Source: JTS-RE37 sp041743975 (lineage in GTDB: Bacteria > Bacteroidota > Bacteroidia > Flavobacteriales > Flavobacteriaceae). From it: 64,000 nucleotides of DNA. Shown here piece by piece: positions 50,798 to 59,325 of this stretch (positions are counted from its first letter, which is position 1; each line of letters opens with the position of its first letter). The stretch covers positions 1-64,000 of the forward strand of contig JBGTLT010000172.1 in assembly GCA_041743975.1 (NCBI GenBank), read 5' to 3'. The notes below the pieces were generated by a model that made no database searches, was not told the origin of the DNA, and saw nothing but the letters and a program-made list of their open reading frames with translations. The position numbers and the translations under genes were made by a program.

Positions 50798-51343
50798 ATG
50801 AAAACAACCATCCTATTCATTTTCTGCCTTGCGGTTGCCGTATATGGCGGGGCACAGGAATTCAACCAAAGCATGGCCGGAATCCTGAAAAACATGAAGG
50901 CATACAGCGTTGAAATGATAGACCGCATGCCGGAACAGGATTTTGATTACCGTCCTGCAGATTCGGTCCGGACTTTCAGGGAACAGGTACAACACATGAT
51001 CTCCGTAAATTATTTCCTGTTCAATTATTATCTTATACAGGAGGAAAAAACTGCAATTGAAATCATCGGGCAGGAAGCCGCCAACTTTGCGCGGCATACG
51101 GGGAAGGCGGACCTGCTCCTTGCATTGGAGCAACAATTTGATGAGGTCATCCGCTACTATGAACAGGCGCCCTCCACTGCTTATCGGAAAACGTACACTT
51201 TCGGGACGCAGGAAGAACCGCTTTTAAAGGATTTTTATACCACCTCCATGTTAATACGGGACCACCTTACCCACCACAGGGCACAACTGGCGCTCTATCT
51301 AAGGTTGCTGGGGATAGAACCGGCGCTCTACAGGGGATTTTAG
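50798..51343 (+). CDS. DinB-fold protein, exported
   Basis: 181 residues with a signal peptide (MKTTILFIFCLAVAVYGGAQ). The mature protein has the DinB-type helices, including EQVQHMISVNYFLFNYYL and DHLTHHRAQLALYLRLLG with a His-rich metal-binding-like end. The ATG directly follows the stop of the cytosolic DinB-fold gene, so the pair is cotranslated. A paired cytosolic and exported version of one fold is unusual. Confidence 0.82.
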   Translation: MKTTILFIFCLAVAVYGGAQEFNQSMAGILKNMKAYSVEMIDRMPEQDFDYRPADSVRTFREQVQHMISVNYFLFNYYLIQEEKTAIEIIGQEAANFARHTGKADLLLALEQQFDEVIRYYEQAPSTAYRKTYTFGTQEEPLLKDFYTTSMLIRDHLTHHRAQLALYLRLLGIEPALYRGF

Positions 51344-51433
51344 GAAATGCAGGGGAGGGCGGTTCTGCCTTCCCCTGATTCCATAGGCTAATTTTTGAGA
51401 TGGACACCATGTGTCTGCAGTGCGGCGAATCCT

Positions 51434-51778
51434 TCAGTTTCCCATGTTTTTGGTATCCAGGTATTGGTTGAGCTTCCCTAGTCGTGCATCCCAAAAACTG
51501 TCATAAACGCTGAGCCAGTCCTTTATTTTTTCCAGAGGCGTGGGGTCCGGTTCACAAAAACGTTCCCTGCCACTACTTTTGATATGCACCAATCCGGCTT
51601 CCTCCAGCAATTTGATATGTTTGGTCACCCCCTGGCGGGTCATGTCAAATTGTTCTGAGATCTGAGTAAGGGATAAGGCAGCACCGGCCAGCATAAGAAC
51701 GTGGAAAATTTCCCGCCTCGCCGGGTCGGCTAAGGCTTTGAAGATGGTATGTTCCGGTTGTTTTTTCTGCTTCTTCAT
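51434..51778 (-). CDS. ArsR family transcriptional regulator
   Basis: Winged-helix regulator of 114 residues with FKALADPARREIFHVLMLAGAALSLTQISEQFDMTRQGVTKHIKLLEEAGLV, the helix-turn-helix being SLTQISEQF...RQGVTKHIK. No CxC-type metal site is visible, as in the ArsR regulators paired with SRPBCC proteins. The start overlaps the stop of the SRPBCC gene by one base. The TGCAAC-N6-GTTGCA palindromes are its likely binding sites. Confidence 0.9.
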   Translation of the reverse strand: MKKQKKQPEHTIFKALADPARREIFHVLMLAGAALSLTQISEQFDMTRQGVTKHIKLLEEAGLVHIKSSGRERFCEPDPTPLEKIKDWLSVYDSFWDARLGKLNQYLDTKNMGN

Positions 51779-52197
51779 CAGGTATCCAATAGGTATTTTT
51801 CAAGGTCCCGGATACAGGTAGTCCAGCCGCCGCTGAAATTTTCGAACATGAGGACGGCCGTGTCACCGGGATACCTGCTGATGCCGGAATGTTCCAGGGT
51901 GAGGAGGGTCCCACTGTCAACTTCCTCCAATTTCCAGCTCACCGTCGTTACGGCTTCCGTACCGCTGATGATCCAGGTATACACCAGTTCATGTACCGGG
52001 TTCGCTGTTAAGACTTCCCCCGTAATGACCGTTTCTTCGTGCCGGAATGTATAGCGGTAGCCCACCCGCGCTTCAAAGTCGGCCTGGATAAACCAGGTGG
52101 ATATTTCCCGGGCAACAGAAATGGCATTCCATACCTGCCTGATGGGGTGTTTAAATTGATGCTGTTTGACCACGCGGTCCCGGGATGAGGCACTCAT
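51778..52197 (-). CDS. SRPBCC (AHSA1/START-like) domain protein
   Basis: Small hydrophobic-ligand-binding fold of 139 residues, from MSASSRDRVVKQHQFKHP, with IRQVWNAISVAREISTWF and the C-terminal helix GGWTTCIRDLEKYL. AHSA1-type SRPBCC genes commonly sit beside ArsR regulators, and both here are expressed from one promoter. The ATG is 3 bases from the edge of the TGCAAC operator. Function unknown. Confidence 0.88.
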   Translation of the reverse strand: MSASSRDRVVKQHQFKHPIRQVWNAISVAREISTWFIQADFEARVGYRYTFRHEETVITGEVLTANPVHELVYTWIISGTEAVTTVSWKLEEVDSGTLLTLEHSGISRYPGDTAVLMFENFSGGWTTCIRDLEKYLLDT

Positions 52198-52200
52198 TTA

Positions 52201-52218
52201 TGCAACTACTAGGTTGCA
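52201..52218. promoter_or_regulatory. Operator candidate 3, perfect TGCAAC-N6-GTTGCA
   Basis: TGCAAC-TACTAG-GTTGCA overlaps the end of the -7 box (52217-52224) of the SRPBCC-ArsR promoter and covers the expected transcription start. A repressor bound here would block transcription. Confidence 0.75.
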
Positions 52219-52244
52219 AATATACTATTTTTCATCGAATCCAA
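52217..52244 (-). promoter_or_regulatory. Promoter of the SRPBCC-ArsR operon
   Basis: On the minus strand, TTG (52244-52242), a 17-base spacer and TATATTTG (52224-52217) match the Bacteroidota promoter pattern. The start codon is 19 bases after the box, so the leader is very short. Confidence 0.65.
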
Positions 52245-52251
52245 TATGTAA

Positions 52252-52677
52252 TTATTTCGCAAATAGCTGATCCATATCTTTAAAGGCCTTAAATTCCAGC
52301 GCATTCCCGGCGGGATCCTGAAAGAACATGGTGGCCTGTTCGCCCACAAGCCCTTTAAAGCGGATATAGGGTTCAATGACAAATTCTACTCCCTTGGACT
52401 TCAGCTGATCTGCAAAGGATTGAAAGGTGTCCCATGGCAGCACAACGCCATAATGTGGTACGGGAACCTCGTGGCCGTCTACCGGGTTGTGGTGCACATC
52501 TTCTTGGGCAGCTTTCGGTTTATAATGGATCACTAACTGGTGCCCGAAAAGGCTGAAATCCACCCATCGGTCACTGCTACGGCCTTCGTCACAATTCAGT
52601 ATATCCCTGTAAAAGGCGCGGCACTCATCCAGGTTATGGACCGGGATGGCAATATGGAAGGGGGTTATCTGTTGCAT
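52252..52677 (-). CDS. VOC family (glyoxalase/dioxygenase-like) protein
   Basis: Vicinal-oxygen-chelate fold of 141 residues with two beta-alpha-beta-beta-beta modules. Likely metal ligands are His8 (PFHIAIPV), a central His in HQLVIHY or VPHYGVV and a Glu in the late DPAGNALEFKAF segment. No substrate can be assigned. It lies 34 bases before the SRPBCC operon promoter, on the same strand. Confidence 0.85.
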   Translation of the reverse strand: MQQITPFHIAIPVHNLDECRAFYRDILNCDEGRSSDRWVDFSLFGHQLVIHYKPKAAQEDVHHNPVDGHEVPVPHYGVVLPWDTFQSFADQLKSKGVEFVIEPYIRFKGLVGEQATMFFQDPAGNALEFKAFKDMDQLFAK

Positions 52678-52750
52678 AGGGAGCCTGATGATTTTGCCGG
52701 CACCCCATTACAATGGAGGCCGCAGTTAATTGTTTAAAAATAACGCTTTT

Positions 52751-53602
52751 CTATGATTCCAGGAAATCAAGGATATGTGAATATACTTCCTCCTGGTTCA
52801 AGGAGTGGCCCAAACCCCTGGTTTTTATGAAGGTACTGTTTGCCCAGCCCGCATGCACCCGTTCAGTGGCTGATATCGGCGTAATTGTATCTTCCAGGTC
52901 GTGGATAAGAAGGCCTTTCGCCCGGATTGATCTTACAAAATCCGGAACATACAGCTCCTCTATCCCAAAACTGAAATGCTCTCTGAAATATGCATCCATT
53001 GCGGCGTATACTTTTTCATTGAATTTCAACATTTGCCGGTATTGTTGCATGAGTTCCGGCAAGCCGGATGGGGATCCCAGGGTTACGATCTTTTCAATGG
53101 CATTTACCGGGGTGACATGTTGATGGTAGAGTGCCGTCAACCCTCCCATGGAATGGGCAATAACCATCGTTGGGTTGTATATGCCCCGGAGGTGCTCTAT
53201 GCACTCGGCATATAGCGGAAAAGTGAAGGTATCCCCGCTGGAATGCCCATGTCCCGGTGCGTCTATTGCAATGATGTTATAATCCTGTCGTCGCAGGATG
53301 GCTATCAGGTTGCGCCATCGGTAAGTATTGCTTTCCCACCCGTGGAGCAAGAGAATTGTATCCCTGTTACCCGGCCACCGGTAGGATTGTATGAGCCTGT
53401 CATGGACCTGCATAACCTGGTCCCTGGCCTCATTAAGGAAGTTTTCCTGGTGCTGCAGTACACGCCCTTTTCTCGGCCTGGAGAACAGATCAAAGGCCTT
53501 CTCAGCTGCCATCCTGGGCGAGAGGGTCGCCAGGATGTTAAAATAGGACCCGTAGGCGTATGGCAGATATTTATTCAGGGTATTTTTGACATCCAAATTC
53601 AA
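52751..53602 (-). CDS. Alpha/beta hydrolase
   Basis: Soluble hydrolase of 283 residues with oxyanion region LLLHGWES, APGHGHS, the nucleophile elbow AHSMGG (Ser151), Asp in LLIHDLEDTITP and His in GLGHSLNQ, a complete catalytic triad. Start: no ATG is in frame upstream of the conserved N-terminal KYLPYAYGSYFN segment, so a TTG at 53602 is used. A start at the second TTG two codons later is possible. Confidence 0.85.
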   Translation of the reverse strand: MNLDVKNTLNKYLPYAYGSYFNILATLSPRMAAEKAFDLFSRPRKGRVLQHQENFLNEARDQVMQVHDRLIQSYRWPGNRDTILLLHGWESNTYRWRNLIAILRRQDYNIIAIDAPGHGHSSGDTFTFPLYAECIEHLRGIYNPTMVIAHSMGGLTALYHQHVTPVNAIEKIVTLGSPSGLPELMQQYRQMLKFNEKVYAAMDAYFREHFSFGIEELYVPDFVRSIRAKGLLIHDLEDTITPISATERVHAGWANSTFIKTRGLGHSLNQEEVYSHILDFLES

Positions 53603-53690
53603 TGTACAATTAGGTTCCCCGCCGGGTGGGGCGAATTCGGTACAGGCTCCGGGTTATATTCAAACTTTCCTGACAGCTTTCCATGATATA

Positions 53691-54674
53691 TCATTTTATA
53701 TTTTTAATATGTTTTTTCTTGATCATCCCTCCCTTAAGGTCTTTTACCACCCCCATGATCACAAACGCCTTTTTGTCTATCTTGTCTATCTCGGTACTCA
53801 GCCTGGCCAGTTCCAGTCGGGTTACCACCGTATAGATGATCTCAGTGGGAGGTCGCGGCTCCCCATCCTGGCTATAGCCGCGCTGTCCTTTATAGATGGT
53901 ACAAGCCCTGCCGAGTTTCAGGGTTAGCATCAAACGAACCTTTTCGTGTTCATTCGAAATAATGGTAACCCCAATATATTCCTCCACCCCCTCCACCACA
54001 TAATCCACTGTTTTGGCGGCAACCAGGTAGGTCAGGATCGCATATAATGCGATTTCGATAGACAATAAATAGGCTCCGGCTGAGAAAATAATGATGTTGA
54101 CCAACAACAATACATCCCCTATGGTGAGGTGCCATCTCCTGCTGAGGTAAATGGCCAGCACCTCTGTTCCGTCAATGACCCCGCCTCCCCGCATGCTCAT
54201 CCCGATCCCAAGGCCCAGGAAGAAACCCCCAAAGACCGCGATGAGCAGTTTATCTGAGGTAATGATAGGGTAGGCTAGAAAGTGAACTACCAATGCCAGT
54301 GCTATAATAGCCAGGATACTTTTGATAGCAAATTTTTTTCCGATTGTTGTGGCACCCAGGATAACAAAAGGCAAGTTCACCAGGATCAGCAATATCCCCA
54401 GTGAAATATTCGATTTTACCTGTATCAGCAGTGAGAGCCCGGTTGCGCCCCCGTCTATAAAGGCATTAGGGAGTAAAAATCCTTTCAGCCCGAAGCCGGC
54501 AGAAAATACCCCGATGGCGATAAACAAAACCTCCTTCACCAAATGGACGAATTCCACCTGCCCGGCCCTGACTTCCCGGACGAGTTTCCTTTTGTCAAGA
54601 GGCTCATCTCTAAAGCTGCCCTTGAGTTTATTTTTGGCACGTTGTACCAGTATGTATTGCAAAAATGGATTCAT
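53691..54674 (-). CDS. YitT family (DUF161/DUF2179) membrane protein
   Basis: Inner-membrane protein of 327 residues. About six membrane segments occupy the N-terminal two-thirds, including AFGSGFGLKG-type FSAGFGLKGFLLPNAF and GLGIGMSMRGGGVIDGTE. A C-terminal soluble DUF2179 domain follows (GVTIISNEHEKVRLMLTLKLGR). Family function is unsettled. It is followed on the minus strand by the alpha/beta hydrolase gene. Confidence 0.9.
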   Translation of the reverse strand: MNPFLQYILVQRAKNKLKGSFRDEPLDKRKLVREVRAGQVEFVHLVKEVLFIAIGVFSAGFGLKGFLLPNAFIDGGATGLSLLIQVKSNISLGILLILVNLPFVILGATTIGKKFAIKSILAIIALALVVHFLAYPIITSDKLLIAVFGGFFLGLGIGMSMRGGGVIDGTEVLAIYLSRRWHLTIGDVLLLVNIIIFSAGAYLLSIEIALYAILTYLVAAKTVDYVVEGVEEYIGVTIISNEHEKVRLMLTLKLGRACTIYKGQRGYSQDGEPRPPTEIIYTVVTRLELARLSTEIDKIDKKAFVIMGVVKDLKGGMIKKKHIKNIK

Positions 54675-54703
54675 GCTATCTTAGCTAACCATAAAGAAAT
54701 CGA

Positions 54704-55252
54704 TTACTCCCAGCCTACCATAACGTATTTGATCTTTGCCTTATCAGGAATTTGCACCGCTTCAATATTGGTGCTGCCCGCATAGCGAAGGCTGGCCGGG
54801 AGCTCCTCTTTACTGATGGTATAGTAGAGATCACTGTTTTGAATAAAGATAACTACGTTGTTCCGGGAAGTGACTATTTTGCGTATGGCATAATTATCCT
54901 TGATATCCTTAAAAGTGCTGGCCAGCCCGATCCCTTTTTCAGTGATGTACCGATGGTCATGTATCCTAATGTTCCCTATTTTGGGAATACTGTCACCATT
55001 GGGAGTAAGGGTCAGGAGCAGCTCTCCCCCTTTTTCATAAACATTTATATTCCGGACCTTTGACCCAATAGCGGGGGTTGTGGTATCCTTTATAATGGAA
55101 TCCCCGGCATAAATGGATTCCAGGTCAGATACCAGGCTTCCGCGTTCCAATTTGCCCACGCGGCCCTTTGTAATGAGAAAAGTAGTGTCTGGCTCCGATT
55201 TACAACCGAACAGGAGTAGCATGGACAAGGACAATGATAATATATACTTCAT
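54704..55252 (-). CDS. Hypothetical lipoprotein, 182 residues
   Basis: Lipobox signal MKYILSLSLSMLLLFGC with Cys17, followed by about 165 residues rich in beta strands and short turns. It contains ITKGRVGKLERGS near the start and IGNIRIHDHRYITEKGIGL in the middle. I do not recognise a family. It is 29 bases upstream of the yitT-like gene on the same strand, so a shared transcript is likely. Confidence 0.7.
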   Translation of the reverse strand: MKYILSLSLSMLLLFGCKSEPDTTFLITKGRVGKLERGSLVSDLESIYAGDSIIKDTTTPAIGSKVRNINVYEKGGELLLTLTPNGDSIPKIGNIRIHDHRYITEKGIGLASTFKDIKDNYAIRKIVTSRNNVVIFIQNSDLYYTISKEELPASLRYAGSTNIEAVQIPDKAKIKYVMVGWE

Positions 55253-55320
55253 GGGGTATTTCAGAATTTCCGGGGATTAATTTGTGCAATACTACGTACG
55301 GTTTTTTGTGATAGGCGGTA

Positions 55321-56826
55321 CTACCTCATTACCTTTTTAAGGACTCCCAGTACCCCCCTGATGAAGGTTGCACTGGTTAGTACCTTTATTATGGGGCTCT
55401 GGCGGGTACTGACCCTCCTTCTTAAAGTGCCCTGTGGTATATATTCCTTAGCCCTGGATGCTTCTTCTTCAGCCCTTTCGATTTTTGCATTAAGAAGTTC
55501 ATAAGCGCTTTCCCGGTCAACTACCTCATTGTATTTTCTCACCAGTTGGGAATTTGATATCACGGACTGAAGTTCGCTATCCGTTAATATATCCATGCGG
55601 CTCATAGGTGCGCGGAGCAGGGTTACTGCCAGGGGGGTAGGCCTGCCCTTTTCATCCAGGGCTGATAGCAAAGCTTCCCCAATACCCAGGGATGTCAGGA
55701 CATCCTTGGTAACATAATAATCTGATATCGGATAATTTTCGGCGGTCAGTTTGATGGCCTTCCTGTCCTTTGCCGTAAATGCCCGTAGTGCGTGTTGCAC
55801 TTTCAATCCCAGCTGTGCCAATACGGCATCGGGGACATCCGTAGGGTTTTGGGTAACGAAATATAACCCGATCCCCTTTGAACGGATCAACTTAACCACA
55901 CTCTCTATCTGATCTAATAAGGCTTTGGAGGCTTCATTAAAAATAAGGTGGGCCTCATCTACAAAAATGATCAGTTCCGGGACATCCTTATCTCCCTGTT
56001 CCGGGAAGGTGGCATATACTTCTGCAAGGAGGCTCAGCATAAAAGTAGAAAATAACTTGGGTCTGTCCTGTATATCGGTTAGCCGGATGATATTGATATA
56101 TCCTCTGCCCTCCTTATCAATCCTGGTGAGGTCATCCACTTCAAAGGATTTCTCCCCAAAAAAAAGTGTGGCACCCTGTTGTTCCAGTTCTATCACTTTC
56201 CGGAGGATAGTCCCCGTGGAACTGGTGGATATCCTGCCATAATCACTCGTGAATTCCTCTTTGCCGGCCTCAGTGGCATACTGTAATACCTTTTTAAAAT
56301 CCTTAAGGTCCAGCAATGGCAGTTTATGGTCATCACAATACTTGAAAATCACTGCAACGATGCCTTCCTGGGTTTCAGAAAGGTCAAGTATCCGGGATAG
56401 CAAAACGGGACCAAATTCTGAAACGGTAGCCCGCAGTTTAACCCCGTTCTGTTCCGAGATCGACAATACTTCAACCGGGAAACTACCGGGTTCAAACGGG
56501 AAACCAATTTTAGCATGGCGTTCATCAATTTTAGGATGCCCGGGGCTGGGCTGTGCCAGGCCGCTGAGGTCACCTTTCAGGTCCATCAGGAGAACAGGGA
56601 TCCCCTTTAGTGATAGGTTTTCGGCTAAGACCTGCAGGGTTTTTGTCTTTCCCGTTCCTGTAGCCCCGGCGATCAATCCATGGCGGTTAAGGGTTTTGAG
56701 GGGGATCTTTACAAAAGCACCAGTTACCGGTTCCCCGTCCAACATAGCTGCTCCCATAATGATAAAATCCCCTTTTGTGGTATATCCTTCGTCTATATGT
56801 GTTTTAAATTCTTCCCTTTTGCCCAT
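55321..56826 (-). CDS. HerA-like P-loop ATPase (DUF853 type)
   Basis: Cytosolic ATPase of 501 residues. The Walker A motif GATGTGKTKT is at about 53-62, Walker B in ELIIFVDEAHLIF, and an arginine-finger-like region follows SIGKGLYFVTQNPTDVPDAVL-type sequence. DUF853 proteins resemble HerA/FtsK hexameric DNA translocases, but a NurA nuclease partner is not nearby. The N-terminal HAS-barrel of archaeal HerA is short or absent. Role unknown. Confidence 0.85.
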   Translation of the reverse strand: MGKREEFKTHIDEGYTTKGDFIIMGAAMLDGEPVTGAFVKIPLKTLNRHGLIAGATGTGKTKTLQVLAENLSLKGIPVLLMDLKGDLSGLAQPSPGHPKIDERHAKIGFPFEPGSFPVEVLSISEQNGVKLRATVSEFGPVLLSRILDLSETQEGIVAVIFKYCDDHKLPLLDLKDFKKVLQYATEAGKEEFTSDYGRISTSSTGTILRKVIELEQQGATLFFGEKSFEVDDLTRIDKEGRGYINIIRLTDIQDRPKLFSTFMLSLLAEVYATFPEQGDKDVPELIIFVDEAHLIFNEASKALLDQIESVVKLIRSKGIGLYFVTQNPTDVPDAVLAQLGLKVQHALRAFTAKDRKAIKLTAENYPISDYYVTKDVLTSLGIGEALLSALDEKGRPTPLAVTLLRAPMSRMDILTDSELQSVISNSQLVRKYNEVVDRESAYELLNAKIERAEEEASRAKEYIPQGTLRRRVSTRQSPIIKVLTSATFIRGVLGVLKKVMR

Positions 56827-57008
56827 TAGGTTTATTTTTCATAAAAATAGCGTAATTTTTTTGGTTTGAAACTTCAATTTTAAAGGCCTGCCCCTATTGG
56901 TAAGACCCCGTTTACCGCTTTAGTTCCAGGCGGGAAATGGCTCCTGGAAGCGGGAATCGCATTGCAGGAAATGGCAGGATATTGCTGGTATTTAAAATTT
57001 TGTGGGCG

Positions 57009-57016
57009 TATCTTTG
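57009..57016 (+). promoter_or_regulatory. -7 box directly before queE (possible leaderless mRNA)
   Basis: TATCTTTG matches TAnnTTTG and ends only 4 bases before the queE ATG at 57021. Transcription from it would begin at or next to the start codon. Confidence 0.55.
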
Positions 57017-57020
57017 CGGC

Positions 57021-57653
57021 ATGGTAACAGAGGAGGTTTTGGGTTTAGTTGAGAAAGGTGTGATGCTACCCCTGATGGAAGAATTCTATACCATACAGGG
57101 AGAAGGGTTTCACAAAGGCACTGCGGCCTATTTCATTAGGGTAGGCGGCTGTGATGTAGGATGTCATTGGTGCGATGTAAAAGAAAGCTGGAATGCTGCG
57201 ACCCATCCCCCCACCGCTATTGAAAGTATCGTAAACAATGCTGTAAAGTATTCGGATACCATAGTGGTTACAGGTGGCGAACCGCTCACATGGGACATGA
57301 ATCCCCTTACCAGCGCATTAAAAGAAAGGCAACTCAAAACCCATATCGAAACTTCCGGGGCTTACCCGCTAACAGGCATATGGGACTGGATATGCCTTTC
57401 CCCCAAAAAGAATAAACTGCCGGTTGGACCCATTCATCAAATGGCCCATGAACTAAAAGTGATCATTTACAATAAACACGACCTGATCTTCGCAGAGGAA
57501 CAGGCCAGGCAGGTAAGCAGTTCATGTATCCTTTACCTGCAACCGGAATGGAGCGTACGTGAAAAAGTCACGCCCATGATCGTGGACTACGTGATGAAAA
57601 ATCCCTGTTGGAAGGTTTCCCTTCAAATGCATAAATACCTTAATATACCGTAA
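57021..57653 (+). CDS. queE: 7-carboxy-7-deazaguanine synthase
   Basis: Radical SAM enzyme of queuosine and deazapurine biosynthesis, making 7-carboxy-7-deazaguanine from carboxy-tetrahydropterin. 210 residues from MVTEEVLGLVEKGVM, with EEFYTIQGEGFHKGTAAYF and the cluster motif Cys-x3-Cys-x2-Cys in GGCDVGCHWCDVKESW, then VVTGGEP. The upstream frame to 56937 has no family match. queC, queD and queF are not nearby. Confidence 0.95.
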   Translation: MVTEEVLGLVEKGVMLPLMEEFYTIQGEGFHKGTAAYFIRVGGCDVGCHWCDVKESWNAATHPPTAIESIVNNAVKYSDTIVVTGGEPLTWDMNPLTSALKERQLKTHIETSGAYPLTGIWDWICLSPKKNKLPVGPIHQMAHELKVIIYNKHDLIFAEEQARQVSSSCILYLQPEWSVREKVTPMIVDYVMKNPCWKVSLQMHKYLNIP

Positions 57654-57661
57654 TAAGGTGC

Positions 57662-58456
57662 TTACCTTCCCCCATTTGCCTGCAGGTCCAGGATGCATTC
57701 CGCATCCAGGCCCGGGGCTTCAGCCAATCCTTTTGATGCCATGCTCTGTAACATACCCAGTATACCATCCCCAAATTGCAGTTCGGCACCCATCAGGCAA
57801 CCAGGGATATTGCAATGGTTTAAGGCGTCAGCATCCTCATGGTCATTGACCGCAACGGTTCCCAAATTCACCAGGCCAAACAAATGCCCGAATTCGTGGT
57901 GGAGCGTGGCAGATTCCACATCTGCGTTGGATATCTGGTTGCTTCGGGCTGCCAGTTCCCGCACCGTTTTTTCATAGATGATCATGGAGGTGTTTCGATA
58001 AACAGCACCCAGGGTCACCAGCCCTTCATCCACATCGTCGTCCACAGATGGTGCATCGGCAAAATAGATATAGATGGCCAGTATTGCACCATTGTTGTAA
58101 GCCGTCCGGTTTTCCTCTTCCAGTTCGGCTATTTCCTGCAGGGTAAGGTTCTCTTCTGAAGGAGAAGGCAATTCCCGGTACAGTACCTCAATGTCCTGTT
58201 TGAATGTCCGCTCCCTCAGGAATGCCACAAAACCATCCATCGCCTCCTGGGAAGGTTTGAAACCGGTCACATAGGCTATTTCCAATTCGAGGTTTGAAAA
58301 TTTATCGTTGGATAAGATGTCGTGTCCCGAATCCCCTGTACCTTTGAGATTGGCCGTTTTGTCAATGGGTATGGGGACGGGGTCGCCGGTACTGTCTTTG
58401 GAACAATTTGCCAGCCCCATTAGCAAAATCAGCAAAAAAATGGTATACTTTTTCAT
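57662..58456 (-). CDS. Lipoprotein zinc metalloprotease (metzincin-like)
   Basis: 264 residues with lipobox Cys18 (LMGLANCSK). The zinc motif HEFGHLFGLVN has HExxHxxGxxN form, followed by NDHED with a possible third ligand. A loop CNIPGCLMG carries a Met that could serve as the Met-turn. The predicted location is the cell envelope. Substrate unknown. It converges with queE, 8 bases apart. Confidence 0.8.
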   Translation of the reverse strand: MKKYTIFLLILLMGLANCSKDSTGDPVPIPIDKTANLKGTGDSGHDILSNDKFSNLELEIAYVTGFKPSQEAMDGFVAFLRERTFKQDIEVLYRELPSPSEENLTLQEIAELEEENRTAYNNGAILAIYIYFADAPSVDDDVDEGLVTLGAVYRNTSMIIYEKTVRELAARSNQISNADVESATLHHEFGHLFGLVNLGTVAVNDHEDADALNHCNIPGCLMGAELQFGDGILGMLQSMASKGLAEAPGLDAECILDLQANGGR

Positions 58457-58516
58457 AGGTAGTCTTCTTTGAATAATACAAACAAATGCTCCCAGATCAG
58501 CACCACAAACCTGCGG

Positions 58517-59281
58517 CTATTGTTTCAGTGGGGTTAATCTTGCTAAAAAGTCGAAATGTTCGCCCTTCAATAGAATTTCAAATGCTAAATTACTGCGCTT
58601 TGCCGCAACTTCCAAGGTTTTTTCATCCAGATACAGCCATGGGAAACTCTTACCCGATATTCCTTTATATTCCATTGTGAACTCCACTTCCCCATAATAG
58701 GTTCCTGTATCCGGCAAAGTAAAATTGCCCTCATCATCCTCATCGTACATGTAGATGATATCACTCGAATCCAAAAGGATCTGCCCCCCTGTATTCAAAA
58801 GGGAGCCTAGATGATGCAGGAAGGAATCCAGGTGCCGTAACCGGCCTGCTATCCCGATTCCGTTCATCAACAATAACAGTGTATCGAATTTCATGCCATA
58901 CAAGTTGTTGATATCTCCACATACTGTATTTTTCAACCCCCTGGCACCACAGGTGGCTATGGCCCCGGAAGAGGTGTCAATACCGGTTACACTGAATCCC
59001 AGGTTTTGAAGGAATAATGCATGGCTGCCTGCGCCACAACCTACATCCAGGATTTCCCCGGCACATTTTTCAAGGGCGATCTGTTCCAGAACCGGCATTC
59101 CGGCATAATCCCTGAATAGATACGGGAGGGGCAACAGGGCTGCTTCGCCCAGGGAAGAATAAGTAGTGATATCCTCAGAATATGTACCTTTGTGATAATC
59201 CAGAAGTGCCTGACCCAGGATATCAGGAACTTCAGGTTTTGTTTGCCGCCCCGATGCAGGCACTTTTGTTGAATAAGACAT
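58517..59281 (-). CDS. Class I SAM-dependent methyltransferase
   Basis: 254 residues from MSYSTKVPASG. The SAM-binding motif I is ILDVGCGAGSHALFL, followed by VTGIDTSSGAI and CGDINNL. The acceptor is unknown. A TTG two codons upstream is rejected because the ATG fits the family and lies 3 bases from an exact -7 box, as for queE. The gene overlaps none of its neighbours; the YkgJ gene starts divergently 44 bases away. Confidence 0.88.
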   Translation of the reverse strand: MSYSTKVPASGRQTKPEVPDILGQALLDYHKGTYSEDITTYSSLGEAALLPLPYLFRDYAGMPVLEQIALEKCAGEILDVGCGAGSHALFLQNLGFSVTGIDTSSGAIATCGARGLKNTVCGDINNLYGMKFDTLLLLMNGIGIAGRLRHLDSFLHHLGSLLNTGGQILLDSSDIIYMYDEDDEGNFTLPDTGTYYGEVEFTMEYKGISGKSFPWLYLDEKTLEVAAKRSNLAFEILLKGEHFDFLARLTPLKQ

Positions 59282-59284
59282 CTG

Positions 59285-59292
59285 CAAATTTA
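59285..59292 (-). promoter_or_regulatory. -7 box directly before the methyltransferase gene
   Basis: TAAATTTG on the minus strand, an exact TAnnTTTG match, followed by three bases and the ATG at 59281. This implies a leaderless or nearly leaderless message. Confidence 0.55.
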
Positions 59293-59325
59293 GCTATTCC
59301 GAAAGGATTTGAATACCCGTTGACC

